Assembly (NCBI GenBank): GCA_003056165.1
Contig: LSNR01000021.1
Span: forward strand, 1 to 38,949
DNA: 38,949 nt
Origin: Parcubacteria group bacterium M6-OD1-3
Lineage (GTDB): Bacteria; Patescibacteriota; Minisyncoccia; Moranbacterales; UBA9337
Reading direction: 5' to 3'
Shown: positions 1 to 7,349 of the stretch, one piece after another
Position numbering within the stretch: the first letter of the stretch is position 1
Layout: each line of letters opens with the position of its first letter
Program-made: the position numbers and the translations under genes
The notes under the pieces: model-generated
Database searches by the model: none
Told to the model about the DNA's origin: nothing
The model's input: only the letters and a program-made list of their open reading frames with translations

Positions 1-1
1 G

Positions 2-301
2 GCCTATGCACCGGGATTTCAACTTGATACCGCTCAGTACGCCACCATGGGTACATGGGGCGGACAGGCAGCCGTTCAGCAAGGCGTTAATTACCTGAAC
101 GGTCCGGTGACACTGGTAGATACCCATACCGGTGCATCAGCAAACTCGCCCTGGTATGGAGTTTCTAGAGCATCCGCCGGCTCTAGTACAAATGTTTCTG
201 TGCCTGATGTTTCCGTCAACATGTCAAACTCCATCGACCTGCTGACCATCAGAAACGGATCCGCCTCCGGATCAAGCTCAATATTTTTTATTAAATATTA
301 A
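2..301 (+). CDS. 3' end of a larger CDS of unknown function (truncated by window start)
   Basis: Frame is open from base 2 (AYAPGFQLDTAQYATMGTWGG...), so the listed ATG at 47 is probably internal. Ends at TAA 299-301; visibly GC-richer than the rest. Confidence 0.6.
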   Translation, partial: AYAPGFQLDTAQYATMGTWGGQAAVQQGVNYLNGPVTLVDTHTGASANSPWYGVSRASAGSSTNVSVPDVSVNMSNSIDLLTIRNGSASGSSSIFFIKY

Positions 302-317
302 CTAACAGACCAACCCC

Positions 318-387
318 GCGGGGAACTTGTATGAATTTAATTTCTCAACGAGATATTATTTCACAACAAGTTCCCTGCTTTTTTATT
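318..387 (+). terminator. Intrinsic terminator after the 5' partial CDS
   Basis: GCGGGGAACTTGT (318-330) pairs with ACAAGTTCCCTGC (366-378), one mismatch, followed by TTTTTTATT. Confidence 0.65.
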
Positions 388-436
388 GGCAAAAAATAAA
401 GTTAAAAAATATTGATAAATTTATTTAGCCATAAAA

Positions 437-470
437 AAATATCCATTTAAATGGATATTTAAATGGATAT
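437..470. repeat. AT-rich palindrome with overlapping partial copy
   Basis: AAATATCCATTTAAATGGATATTT (437-460) is a perfect palindrome followed by another AAATGGATAT. Confidence 0.7.
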
Positions 471-496
471 TTCTTTTATATGACAACTCTATCAAC

Positions 497-572
497 TGTC
501 ATTCCGGAAAACATATTTTTTTTAACGAGCCGACAGGCGAGTTTAGAAAAATAGTTTATCCGGGATCCAGTT
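497..572 (+). repeat. MITE-like imperfect inverted repeat, copy 1 (TGTCATTCCGGAA...TTATCCGGGATCCAG)
   Basis: Near-identical to 1078-1150; terminal CATTCCGGA / TCCGGgATCCAG complementarity. Confidence 0.7.
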
Positions 573-585
573 CTTAAGGAGAAAC

Positions 586-870
586 TTACAATTCATTACT
601 CAAATCATTCCAATCTGGATTTTCTTTTTCAATTAAATCCAGTTTCCATTTTCTCTTCCATTTTTTAAGTTGTTTTTCCCTCTCTAGTGCACTAACAACA
701 TTTTCTGTTTGTTCGTAATATACTAATTTATTTAGATTGTATTTTTTACTAAAGCCCTCTGTTTGTTTTTCTTTGTGTTGATAAATTCTTTATTGTAAGT
801 TTCCTGTTACTCCGATATATAATGTACCATTTCTTTTGTTGGTTATGATATAAACACAATATTGTTTCAT
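586..870 (-). pseudogene. GIY-YIG endonuclease, disrupted by an in-frame TAA
   Basis: Translation: MKQYCVYIITNKRNGTLYIGVTGNLQ*RIYQHKEKQTEGFSKKYNLNKLVYYEQTENVVSALEREKQLKKWKRKWKLDLIEKENPDWNDLSNEL*. Stop at 790-792 with the same frame continuing on both sides. Confidence 0.85.
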
Positions 871-874
871 TTTT

Positions 875-952
875 CTGGATTCCGGATAAACTATTTTCTA
901 ATTTCTCACTATCGTTCGAAAAGAAAATTTGTCTTCCGGAATGACAACTTAA
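875..952 (-). repeat. MITE-like repeat, inverted copy (CTGGATTCCGGATAAACTATTTTCTAA...CTTCCGGAATGACAA)
   Basis: Reverse complement of the 497-572 / 1078-1150 repeat with a diverged centre. Confidence 0.65.
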
Positions 953-1077
953 AATAACTATCTCATTTGTCATTTTTCTACCTGTCATTCCAGAATTTAG
1001 AAATTCTTTGTGAGCCTGCGAACATTAGAATTTCTTAATATCCGGAATCCAGAAATTTAAAAACAAGCTCCGATAGC

Positions 1078-1150
1078 TGTCATTCCGGAAAACATATTTT
1101 TCTTAACGAGTGAAACGAGTTTAGAAAAATAGTTTATCCGGAATCCAGTT
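1078..1150 (+). repeat. MITE-like repeat, copy 3
   Basis: CTGTCATTCCGGAAAACATATTTTTCTTAACGAGTGAAACGAGTTTAGAAAAATAGTTTATCCGGAATCCAG; matches copy 1. Confidence 0.7.
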
Positions 1151-1347
1151 TTCAAAAAAATTCTAATTCTAAACTGTTGCTAAATTGTTTTTCTGCTGGT
1201 TTCTGGATTACGGGTAGACGAATTTTATTCAATCGCTACACTCTTAATTCTGTCTCCCGAGATGACAACTACTTAGTATTCGTAGATTTTTATTCGCTGG
1301 TTGGCGGAGATTTGTAAATTTATAGGAAATTTAAAAATCCTTCTTCA

Positions 1348-2301
1348 CTAACCCAATTTATCAACTAATTTATTTAGCTCTTCTGGAGAATAATAGTCAA
1401 TAATAACTTTTCCGCCATTACCTCCAGATTTTTTAACCTTAACATTCGTTCCTAGTGCTAGACTAAATTTCTCTTCCAGTTCTTTTGTTTCCGGATCAAC
1501 TTTGATTACTCTTTTATGAGCTTTAATGCTAATTGTTTTTGTCTTATCTTCCGCCTGACGAACGGTTAATCGATTTTTAATTATTAAATCAAGCAAACCT
1601 CTTTGTTTTTCCTGATTTTTTAACGCCAAAATCGCTTTAGCATGCCCTTCCGTTATTTTCCCTTCCTTTAACGCTTTAATGGCTTCAATCGGCAATGTCA
1701 ATAATCTCAATTTATTTGCCACAACACTTCGGCTCTTTCCCATTTTTTTAGATACTTCTTCTTGTTTCATTTCAAATTCATCCATCAATTGTTTATACGC
1801 TTTGGCTTCTTCGACTGGATTAAGATTATGTCGCTGAATATTTTCTACAATCGCCAATTCCAATTTTTCTTTATTTTTAATATCCTTAATTATCACCGGA
1901 ACCTTTTTTAATCCTGCCAATTTAGATGCTTGCAATCTTCTTTCTCCTGCGATAAGCTCAAAATTATCACTTTTTTTAGTAACTACCAATGGCTGAATAA
2001 TTCCGTGAACATTAATTGAATCAGCAAGCTCCTGTAATTTTTTTTCATCAAATTCCAGTCTCGGCTGATAAGGATTAGCAACAATTTTTTCAATATCCAC
2101 TTCCAAAATTCCCCCGTTTTTTTCATCCGTATTATCACGCTCTTTCATCGTTCCTTTATTGAGAATATTTTTAGCATTGGAAAAGGAAAATTGTTCTTTT
2201 GAATCATCTTCTTTTCTGTCGTCATCTTTTTTTTGAGAATTTATTTTTTTCTGTGGTATCAAGGATGACAATCCTCGACCCAGTCCATAATTTTGAGCCA
2301 T
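1348..2301 (-). CDS. parB: Chromosome-partitioning protein ParB
   Basis: N-terminal LGRGLSSLIP motif, ParB nuclease-like IVANPYQPR...LIAGERRLQASKLAG, HTH ENIQRHNLNPVEEAKAY. Confidence 0.95.
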   Translation of the reverse strand: MAQNYGLGRGLSSLIPQKKINSQKKDDDRKEDDSKEQFSFSNAKNILNKGTMKERDNTDEKNGGILEVDIEKIVANPYQPRLEFDEKKLQELADSINVHGIIQPLVVTKKSDNFELIAGERRLQASKLAGLKKVPVIIKDIKNKEKLELAIVENIQRHNLNPVEEAKAYKQLMDEFEMKQEEVSKKMGKSRSVVANKLRLLTLPIEAIKALKEGKITEGHAKAILALKNQEKQRGLLDLIIKNRLTVRQAEDKTKTISIKAHKRVIKVDPETKELEEKFSLALGTNVKVKKSGGNGGKVIIDYYSPEELNKLVDKLG

Positions 2302-2312
2302 ATTTTTATTTT

Positions 2313-3098
2313 TTATATCGTAAATTTTTTATTTTTTATATCCATTTCGATAATTTCTCTGGCTAAATTTTTATACAATCTAGCACCTTTAGAAAAAGCA
2401 TCGAAACTTAAAATAGATTTTCCAAAACTAGGAGCCTCTGCCAAGCGAACACTTCTTGGGATAACACTTTCAAAAACATGACCGGGAAAATGTTCTCGCA
2501 CTTCTTTAACAACTTGTTTTGACAAACGATTTCGTCGGTCAAACATCGTTAACAAAACTCCTTTAATTTTTAAATCCGGCTGAATATTTTCTTTAACCAA
2601 ACTGATTGTCTCTAAAAGTTGACTCAATCCCTCTAAAGCATAGTATTCAGTTTGCACCGGAATAATTATTTCATCACTAGCAACCAAACCGTTAACCGTC
2701 AACAATCCTAAACTTGGCGGACTGTCAATAATAATATAATCATATTCCGTTCGCACTTGACGCAAAGCATTGTAAAGTTTAAACTCGCGATTATCCATAT
2801 GAATCATTTCAATTTCTGCTCCCGCCAAATCTTGCGATGCCGGTAGGATATCATAGCCTGGTAAATCACTTCTAACTATTGCTTCTCGTGGGTGTTTATC
2901 TAAAATCATCGTCTGATAAATATTATTTTTCAATTCTCTAATATTTATTCCCAAACCGGAAGAAGCGTTTCCTTGCGGATCAAGATCAACTAAAAGCACC
3001 ATCTTACCAGCATTTGCCAAGTAAGTGGTTAGATTGATTGCCGAAGTAGTCTTACCTACTCCACCCTTCTGGTTGACTAATGAAATAATCTTTGCCAT
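2313..3098 (-). CDS. parA: ParA/Soj family ATPase
   Basis: MAKIISLVNQKGGVGKTTSAINL deviant Walker A. ORF extends to 3122 but MAKII at 3098 is the likelier start. Confidence 0.95.
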   Translation of the reverse strand: MAKIISLVNQKGGVGKTTSAINLTTYLANAGKMVLLVDLDPQGNASSGLGINIRELKNNIYQTMILDKHPREAIVRSDLPGYDILPASQDLAGAEIEMIHMDNREFKLYNALRQVRTEYDYIIIDSPPSLGLLTVNGLVASDEIIIPVQTEYYALEGLSQLLETISLVKENIQPDLKIKGVLLTMFDRRNRLSKQVVKEVREHFPGHVFESVIPRSVRLAEAPSFGKSILSFDAFSKGARLYKNLAREIIEMDIKNKKFTI

Positions 3099-3165
3099 AA
3101 TTGATTTATCTGTAAAGTTCATTTACAGTATATCCTTTTTGAAAAAAATTTACAACCACACAAAT

Positions 3166-3247
3166 GCCGAAGTGGTGAAATTGGTAAACACGCACGACTC
3201 AAAATCGTGTGCCCAAAAGCTTGAGGGTTCGAGTCCCTCCTTCGGCA
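3166..3247 (+). tRNA. tRNA-Leu (anticodon CAA)
   Basis: Acceptor GCCGAAG/CTTCGGC, anticodon arm CACGA-CTCAAAA-TCGTG, T arm GAGGGTTCGAGTCCCTC, long variable region; CCA not encoded. Confidence 0.93.
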
Positions 3248-3273
3248 CAAATAACACTCTTTCTTTTTATTTT

Positions 3274-3300
3274 AATGTATATTAAAATATACATTTTTGA
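3274..3300 (+). terminator. AT-rich hairpin terminator after tRNA-Leu
   Basis: AATGTATATT-AA-AATATACATT followed by TTT. Confidence 0.5.
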
Positions 3301-3317
3301 TATTTTAAATTTTATTC

Positions 3318-4175
3318 TTATTTCTCACTCACTAAATAAACATTTTCCAAAAGAGTGGCGACTGTAACAGGTCCTACTCCGCCGGGAACCGGAGAAATCT
3401 TACAATTTGTTTTAGAAAAAGAGGTGATATCTACATCGCCAAAAACTTTACCATCTTTTTTTGTTATTCCACCATCAATAATAATTGCTTTATTCTTAAC
3501 CATATTTTCTTTTAATAGCTTTGGAATTCCACAAGCAGAAACCACTATGTCAGCTCGTCCCAAAATCAGTCGGGTATAATTATCATTTTTTCTTTTTTTC
3601 TGTAAATCTTCGCAAAAAATAAACTCAGCATTTAAACCTATTTTCTCCAATGCTTTTTTCATAATTATGCCAAAGTCAGATGATTTGCAAACAATAACCG
3701 CTTTTAGTTTTTCTTCTTCTTTCTTTTTTTCAAAAGTATCTTCAATCATCCTCACTATAGCTTTTGGAAAAACTGGATAAATAAAATCTTTATTCTCCAA
3801 AAAAAGATGCTGATTTTTTTGATGAAAACCATCGACATCTTTTTCAACTGAAATGGTATTTATTATATTTTCTTTATTCAAATTATTTGGCAAAGGCAAT
3901 TGCACAATGATTCCGGATACTTTTTTATCAGTGTTTAGTTCTTTAATTTTCTTAATGACCTTATCTTCCGATACATCTTTGCTAAATAGAATTTTTCTAA
4001 AATTAATTCCGACTCTTTTAGAAGCCTTTTCTTTCAGCTCAACATATATCCGCGAAGCCTCATTATCCCCTACTAGAATAACGGCAAACTCGGGCTTTAC
4101 TGCTTTAAAGCTTATTTTTTCCTTTATTTCCATCAAGATATTCTCCGCTATTTCTTTACCTTTAATTAGTTCCAT
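3318..4175 (-). CDS. folD: FolD bifunctional methylenetetrahydrofolate dehydrogenase/cyclohydrolase
   Basis: Motifs GIIVQLPLP, KDVDGFH, PVPGGVGPVTVATLLEN. Confidence 0.93.
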   Translation of the reverse strand: MELIKGKEIAENILMEIKEKISFKAVKPEFAVILVGDNEASRIYVELKEKASKRVGINFRKILFSKDVSEDKVIKKIKELNTDKKVSGIIVQLPLPNNLNKENIINTISVEKDVDGFHQKNQHLFLENKDFIYPVFPKAIVRMIEDTFEKKKEEEKLKAVIVCKSSDFGIIMKKALEKIGLNAEFIFCEDLQKKRKNDNYTRLILGRADIVVSACGIPKLLKENMVKNKAIIIDGGITKKDGKVFGDVDITSFSKTNCKISPVPGGVGPVTVATLLENVYLVSEK

Positions 4176-4286
4176 ACAATGAAGATTCTATATTTGCTTA
4201 TATCTATTACAAATTCTAGCAAATTTATTTATATATGTCATCTTTTTTAACTTGCCACTTCTTGCCGGCTATCTTATACTAAACCT

Positions 4287-4733
4287 ATGAAAACATTAGC
4301 TGTAAACAAACGAGCAAGTTTTGATTATGAACTCATTGATAAATATGAGGCCGGCTTGGTTTTGAGTGGACAAGAAGTAAAGTCAGTTAAAACCGGGCAT
4401 ATTAGTTTAAAAGGTAGTTTCGTTACAATTAAAAATTCTGAGCTATTCTTAACCAATGCTAATATACCGTTTTATAAATTTGCTGGAAATTCACAGGGGT
4501 ATGACCCAACTCAAGCTAGGAAATTACTTCTCAAAAAATCAGAAATAAACAGATTGCTCGGAAAATCCAAAACTCAAGGCTTGACATTAGTGCCAATTCG
4601 GGTTTATACTAAGAAAAGACTTATTAAGCTTGAGTTTGCCGTTGGTCGTGGAAAAAAGAAATTTGACAAAAGAGAAAGTATTAAAAGAAAAGAGTCAGTA
4701 CGAAAATTAAGACGAGTTATGAAAAATCGCTAG
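4287..4733 (+). CDS. smpB: SsrA-binding protein SmpB
   Basis: NKRASFDYELIDKYEAGLVLSGQEVKSVKTGHISLKGSF...KKKFDKRESIKRKE. Confidence 0.96.
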   Translation: MKTLAVNKRASFDYELIDKYEAGLVLSGQEVKSVKTGHISLKGSFVTIKNSELFLTNANIPFYKFAGNSQGYDPTQARKLLLKKSEINRLLGKSKTQGLTLVPIRVYTKKRLIKLEFAVGRGKKKFDKRESIKRKESVRKLRRVMKNR

Positions 4734-4865
4734 AATATCCCATCGATAATATTTATTAAAATATTATGGGCGGGGCTGTTTAGCTTCGACAGGTTGACCT
4801 TTAAAAATTAAGCAAATCGACCAATGCGTTAACGGTCGTAAATCTTTAACGCAAGATATATAAGT

Positions 4866-4940
4866 GCAAACTTAATATCCAAAGCAAAGGCTGTATTTGC
4901 TAACGCATTTACACCATCATTTGCTACTGCTATCGCCTAA
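4866..4940 (+). other. tmRNA tag-peptide reading frame (ANLISKAKAVFANAFTPSFATAIA*)
   Basis: GCA AAC resume codons after ATAAGT, 24 codons to TAA, hydrophobic AIA C-terminus. Confidence 0.7.
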
Positions 4941-5107
4941 ACGCGATTGCCATTGAACCGCCAACTTCCGGTAAGCGGATTTCAGTGTCAAACACCGGGA
5001 TAGCCAATTATGGTGTTCTTGAATAATTGGCAAAGCTAATTAAGAACTCGGTTAATAAATTTTTGTTTATTTTAAATTTATTATCTTAAATTTTTGTTTT
5101 GCAACAA

Positions 5108-5288
5108 TTAGACATCACACTCCAGAAACAGCTTTATAATCTACAAAAATTGTCCCTTGCTTGTTTTTCGTAAGAAAAAATATTCGCTGTAGCTAAGACT
5201 ACAACTCATCTTTTTTCTTACTGCAAATTCAACCAATGACTCAATTTTTATTAAATTCTAGAATCTGTTTCTGGAGCGTGATGTCTAA
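5108..5288 (+). repeat. Long hairpin inside ssrA (possible inserted element)
   Basis: TTAGACATCACACTCCAGAAACAG (5108-5131) is the reverse complement of CTGTTTCTGGAGCGTGATGTCTAA (5265-5288) except one A/C. Inner stems: GTAAGAAAAAA/TTTTTTCTTAC and TGTAG/CTACA. Confidence 0.85.
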
Positions 5289-5389
5289 AAAAATAAACTA
5301 AATTTGTAGAAAAATTTTTAAAATCAATTCTGGACGTGGGTTCAATTCCCACCAGCTCCACGAAGATTCAATTTCAAAACTAATAAACT

Positions 5390-5932
5390 ATGAGAAGACG
5401 CTACAAAAAAAGATCATTTAAACCACAAAAACCAAGATATCGGGTTAATGAATACATTCGGATACCGGTAGTTTTTGTTATTGATGAAAACGGTAAACAG
5501 TTGGGAGAAATGAGTAATACTGAAGCACTAAAAATCGCTAGAGAGCACGAATTGGATTTGGTTGAAGTGGCACCAAATGCTAAACCTCCCGTTTGCAAAA
5601 TAACAAATTATGGAAAATTTCAATACAGCCAATCCAAACAAGATAGATTAAGTAAGGCTAAACAGAAAAAAACCGGAACCAAAGGAATTCGATTGGGAAT
5701 GCGTACCGATAGTCACGATTTAAGTTTTAAGAAAAAACAAGCGGAAAAATTTTTAAGCAAGGGACATAAGGTAAAGGTGGAATTAAGATTGCGAGGTAGA
5801 GAAAAAGCTCATCAAGATTTGGCTCGGAAAAATTTACGAGAATTTATTGAAAATATTGATATACCGTATAAAATGGAGGATAATATTAAAAGATTTCCCG
5901 GAGGTTTTAATGTAATAATTTCACCGGAGTAA
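5390..5932 (+). CDS. infC: Translation initiation factor IF-3
   Basis: VNEYIRIPVVFVIDENGKQLGEMSNTEALKIAREHELDLVEVAPNAKPPVCKI... Confidence 0.96.
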   Translation: MRRRYKKRSFKPQKPRYRVNEYIRIPVVFVIDENGKQLGEMSNTEALKIAREHELDLVEVAPNAKPPVCKITNYGKFQYSQSKQDRLSKAKQKKTGTKGIRLGMRTDSHDLSFKKKQAEKFLSKGHKVKVELRLRGREKAHQDLARKNLREFIENIDIPYKMEDNIKRFPGGFNVIISPE

Positions 5933-5933
5933 A

Positions 5934-6111
5934 TAGACTTCTTCGGAAAGTCTTTCGTTTACGAGATTTCTAATTTTCTAACGAGACAAGGAAGACCAAC
6001 AAAATATTTTATAACGTACTGTACGTACGGTATAAGATGTTTTGTTAAGTCTGACGAAGTCGTAGTAGAAAATTAGGAATCGTAGTAGAAAGTATTTTCC
6101 GAAGAAGTCTA
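5934..6111. repeat. ~178-nt near-continuous hairpin/palindrome between infC and rpmI
   Basis: TAGACTTCTTCGGAAA (5934-5949) pairs perfectly with TTTCCGAAGAAGTCTA (6096-6111). Inner TCTAATTTTCTA / TAGAAAATTAG and AACAAAATATTTTATAACGTAC / GTACGGTATAAGATGTTTTGTT. Confidence 0.85.
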
Positions 6112-6137
6112 ACATAATTTAAGTTAATAAAAATACT

Positions 6138-6332
6138 ATGCCAAAAAAGAAAAGCAACAAAGCTCTTGTTAAAAAAATTAAAGTGACTGGTGGAGGAAAG
6201 CTTCTTCGTAGATATACCAAGCAAAATCATTTTAATAGTAAGCAAACGGGGAATTTAAAAAGAAAGAAGAGAAAAGATGTGGAGATTATTGGAACAGAAA
6301 GAAAGAATATTTTAAAGAGGATTGTAAAATAA
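6138..6332 (+). CDS. rpmI: Ribosomal protein bL35
   Basis: MPKKKSNKALVKKIKVTGGGKLLRR... Confidence 0.92.
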   Translation: MPKKKSNKALVKKIKVTGGGKLLRRYTKQNHFNSKQTGNLKRKKRKDVEIIGTERKNILKRIVK

Positions 6333-6421
6333 TAATTAGTAGATAGTAACTAGCAGATTAGTAATATTTTTAATCTTATATTATTACCAATTACTAGATA
6401 CCGAATACTAAACATTAACCT

Positions 6422-6769
6422 ATGACTAGAGTAAAACGCGGAGTTACCGCTAGCAAAAGAAGAAAGAATACTTTAAAAATGACCAAAGGTTTTCGTTGGA
6501 GAAGAAAATCTAATTTTAGAGCCGCTAAAGAAGCTTTGCTTAAAGCCGGAAAATACGCTTACCGTGATCGTCGTACTAAAAAAAGAACTATGCGTAGTCT
6601 TTGGATTTTAAGATTGAATAATGCTGTTAGAAATTTTGATCTTACTTACAGTAAATTTATCAAAATTCTAAAAGATAAAAAAATTGAACTTGATAGAAAG
6701 GTTCTTTCTCAAATGGCAATGGAAAATCCAAAAACTTTCAAGAAATTTATTGAGAAAATAAAAAATTAG
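6422..6769 (+). CDS. rplT: Ribosomal protein bL20
   Basis: MTRVKRGVTASKRRKNTLKMTKGFRWRRKSNFRAAKEALLKAGKYAYRDRRTKKR. Confidence 0.96.
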   Translation: MTRVKRGVTASKRRKNTLKMTKGFRWRRKSNFRAAKEALLKAGKYAYRDRRTKKRTMRSLWILRLNNAVRNFDLTYSKFIKILKDKKIELDRKVLSQMAMENPKTFKKFIEKIKN

Positions 6770-6823
6770 GTTTTAGAGCCAGTCCGAAAACTCATACCTA
6801 ATCAAGATAAGGAAATTTCTTTT

Positions 6824-6864
6824 AAAACAGTAGGTCTTAGATGCCTGCTGTTTTGTTTTTGTTT
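6824..6864 (+). terminator. Intrinsic terminator after rplT
   Basis: AAAACAGTAGG / CCTGCTGTTTT stem followed by GTTTTTGTTT. Confidence 0.75.
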
Positions 6865-6984
6865 ACAAAAAATAAAAATATATACTTTAAAAAAGAAAAT
6901 TTTGCTATCAAAAAATCTGATAAAATTTACATGAAGTATCGCATATAGAGACATAATTATATTGCGGAGATTTGTAAATTTTTC

Positions 6985-7027
6985 AAAATAAAAAGCCGAG
7001 CGACAAGATTATATTCTTGCGCCCGGC
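6985..7027 (-). terminator. Intrinsic terminator of the minus-strand small ORF
   Basis: Minus strand GCCGGGCGCAAGAATATAATCTTGTCGCTCGGC followed by TTTTTATTTT. Confidence 0.75.
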
Positions 7028-7072
7028 GATTGCAATGGAGGCCTTGCCTCCATATTTGCTATACTGTAAAAA

Positions 7073-7234
7073 CTAGCTCGGAGTTATTCTTCTATTTGGT
7101 TGAATTATATCTTTGTCATCCACAGAGAAAACAAAAATTTCTCCATTATGATCACCTTGTTCAAAAAGTATTTCTAAGTCAACATAGCTAGGAATACTTT
7201 TATCTAGCGATTTTAAAAAATCTTTCATTTTCAT
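7073..7234 (-). CDS. 53-aa hypothetical small acidic protein (not in supplied ORF track)
   Basis: MKMKDFLKSLDKSIPSYVDLEILFEQGDHNGEIFVFSVDDKDIIQPNRRITPS*. TGGAGGA SD 6 nt upstream of ATG, own terminator. Confidence 0.65.
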   Translation of the reverse strand: MKMKDFLKSLDKSIPSYVDLEILFEQGDHNGEIFVFSVDDKDIIQPNRRITPS

Positions 7235-7349
7235 TATTTATCCTCCAAAAATTTTATATTCACTTAACACACCTCTTTAGATGTGCTAAACTTTAATTAT
7301 TAAGTTTTCAAAAAACTACGATAATTAAGCATAGATTAACTTCAAACAT

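Larger units (their letters stand above)
4772..5360 (+). ncRNA. ssrA: tmRNA (ssrA), one-piece, unusually long (~589 nt)
   Basis: GGGGCTGTTTAGCTTCGACAGGTTG 5' domain pairs with GACGTGGGTTCAATTCCCACCAGCTCCA 3' domain. P2: TTTAAAAATT / AATTTTTAAA. Tag ORF 4866-4940. Directly follows smpB. Confidence 0.93.

Noticed and set aside
790-792. Internal stop as evidence of an alternative genetic code
   Set aside because: The codon is TAA; known CPR recoding involves UGA. TAA is also used as an ordinary stop throughout the window.
749-988. ORF track entry on minus strand (79 aa)
   Set aside because: Out-of-frame reading across the GIY-YIG pseudogene and a MITE-like repeat; the meaningful frame is 586-870.
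2293-2481. Plus-strand 62-aa ORF at the parB/parA junction
   Set aside because: Antisense to parA; no independent support.
3853-4182. Plus-strand ORF antisense to folD
   Set aside because: Fully inside folD on the opposite strand, low-complexity hydrophobic composition.
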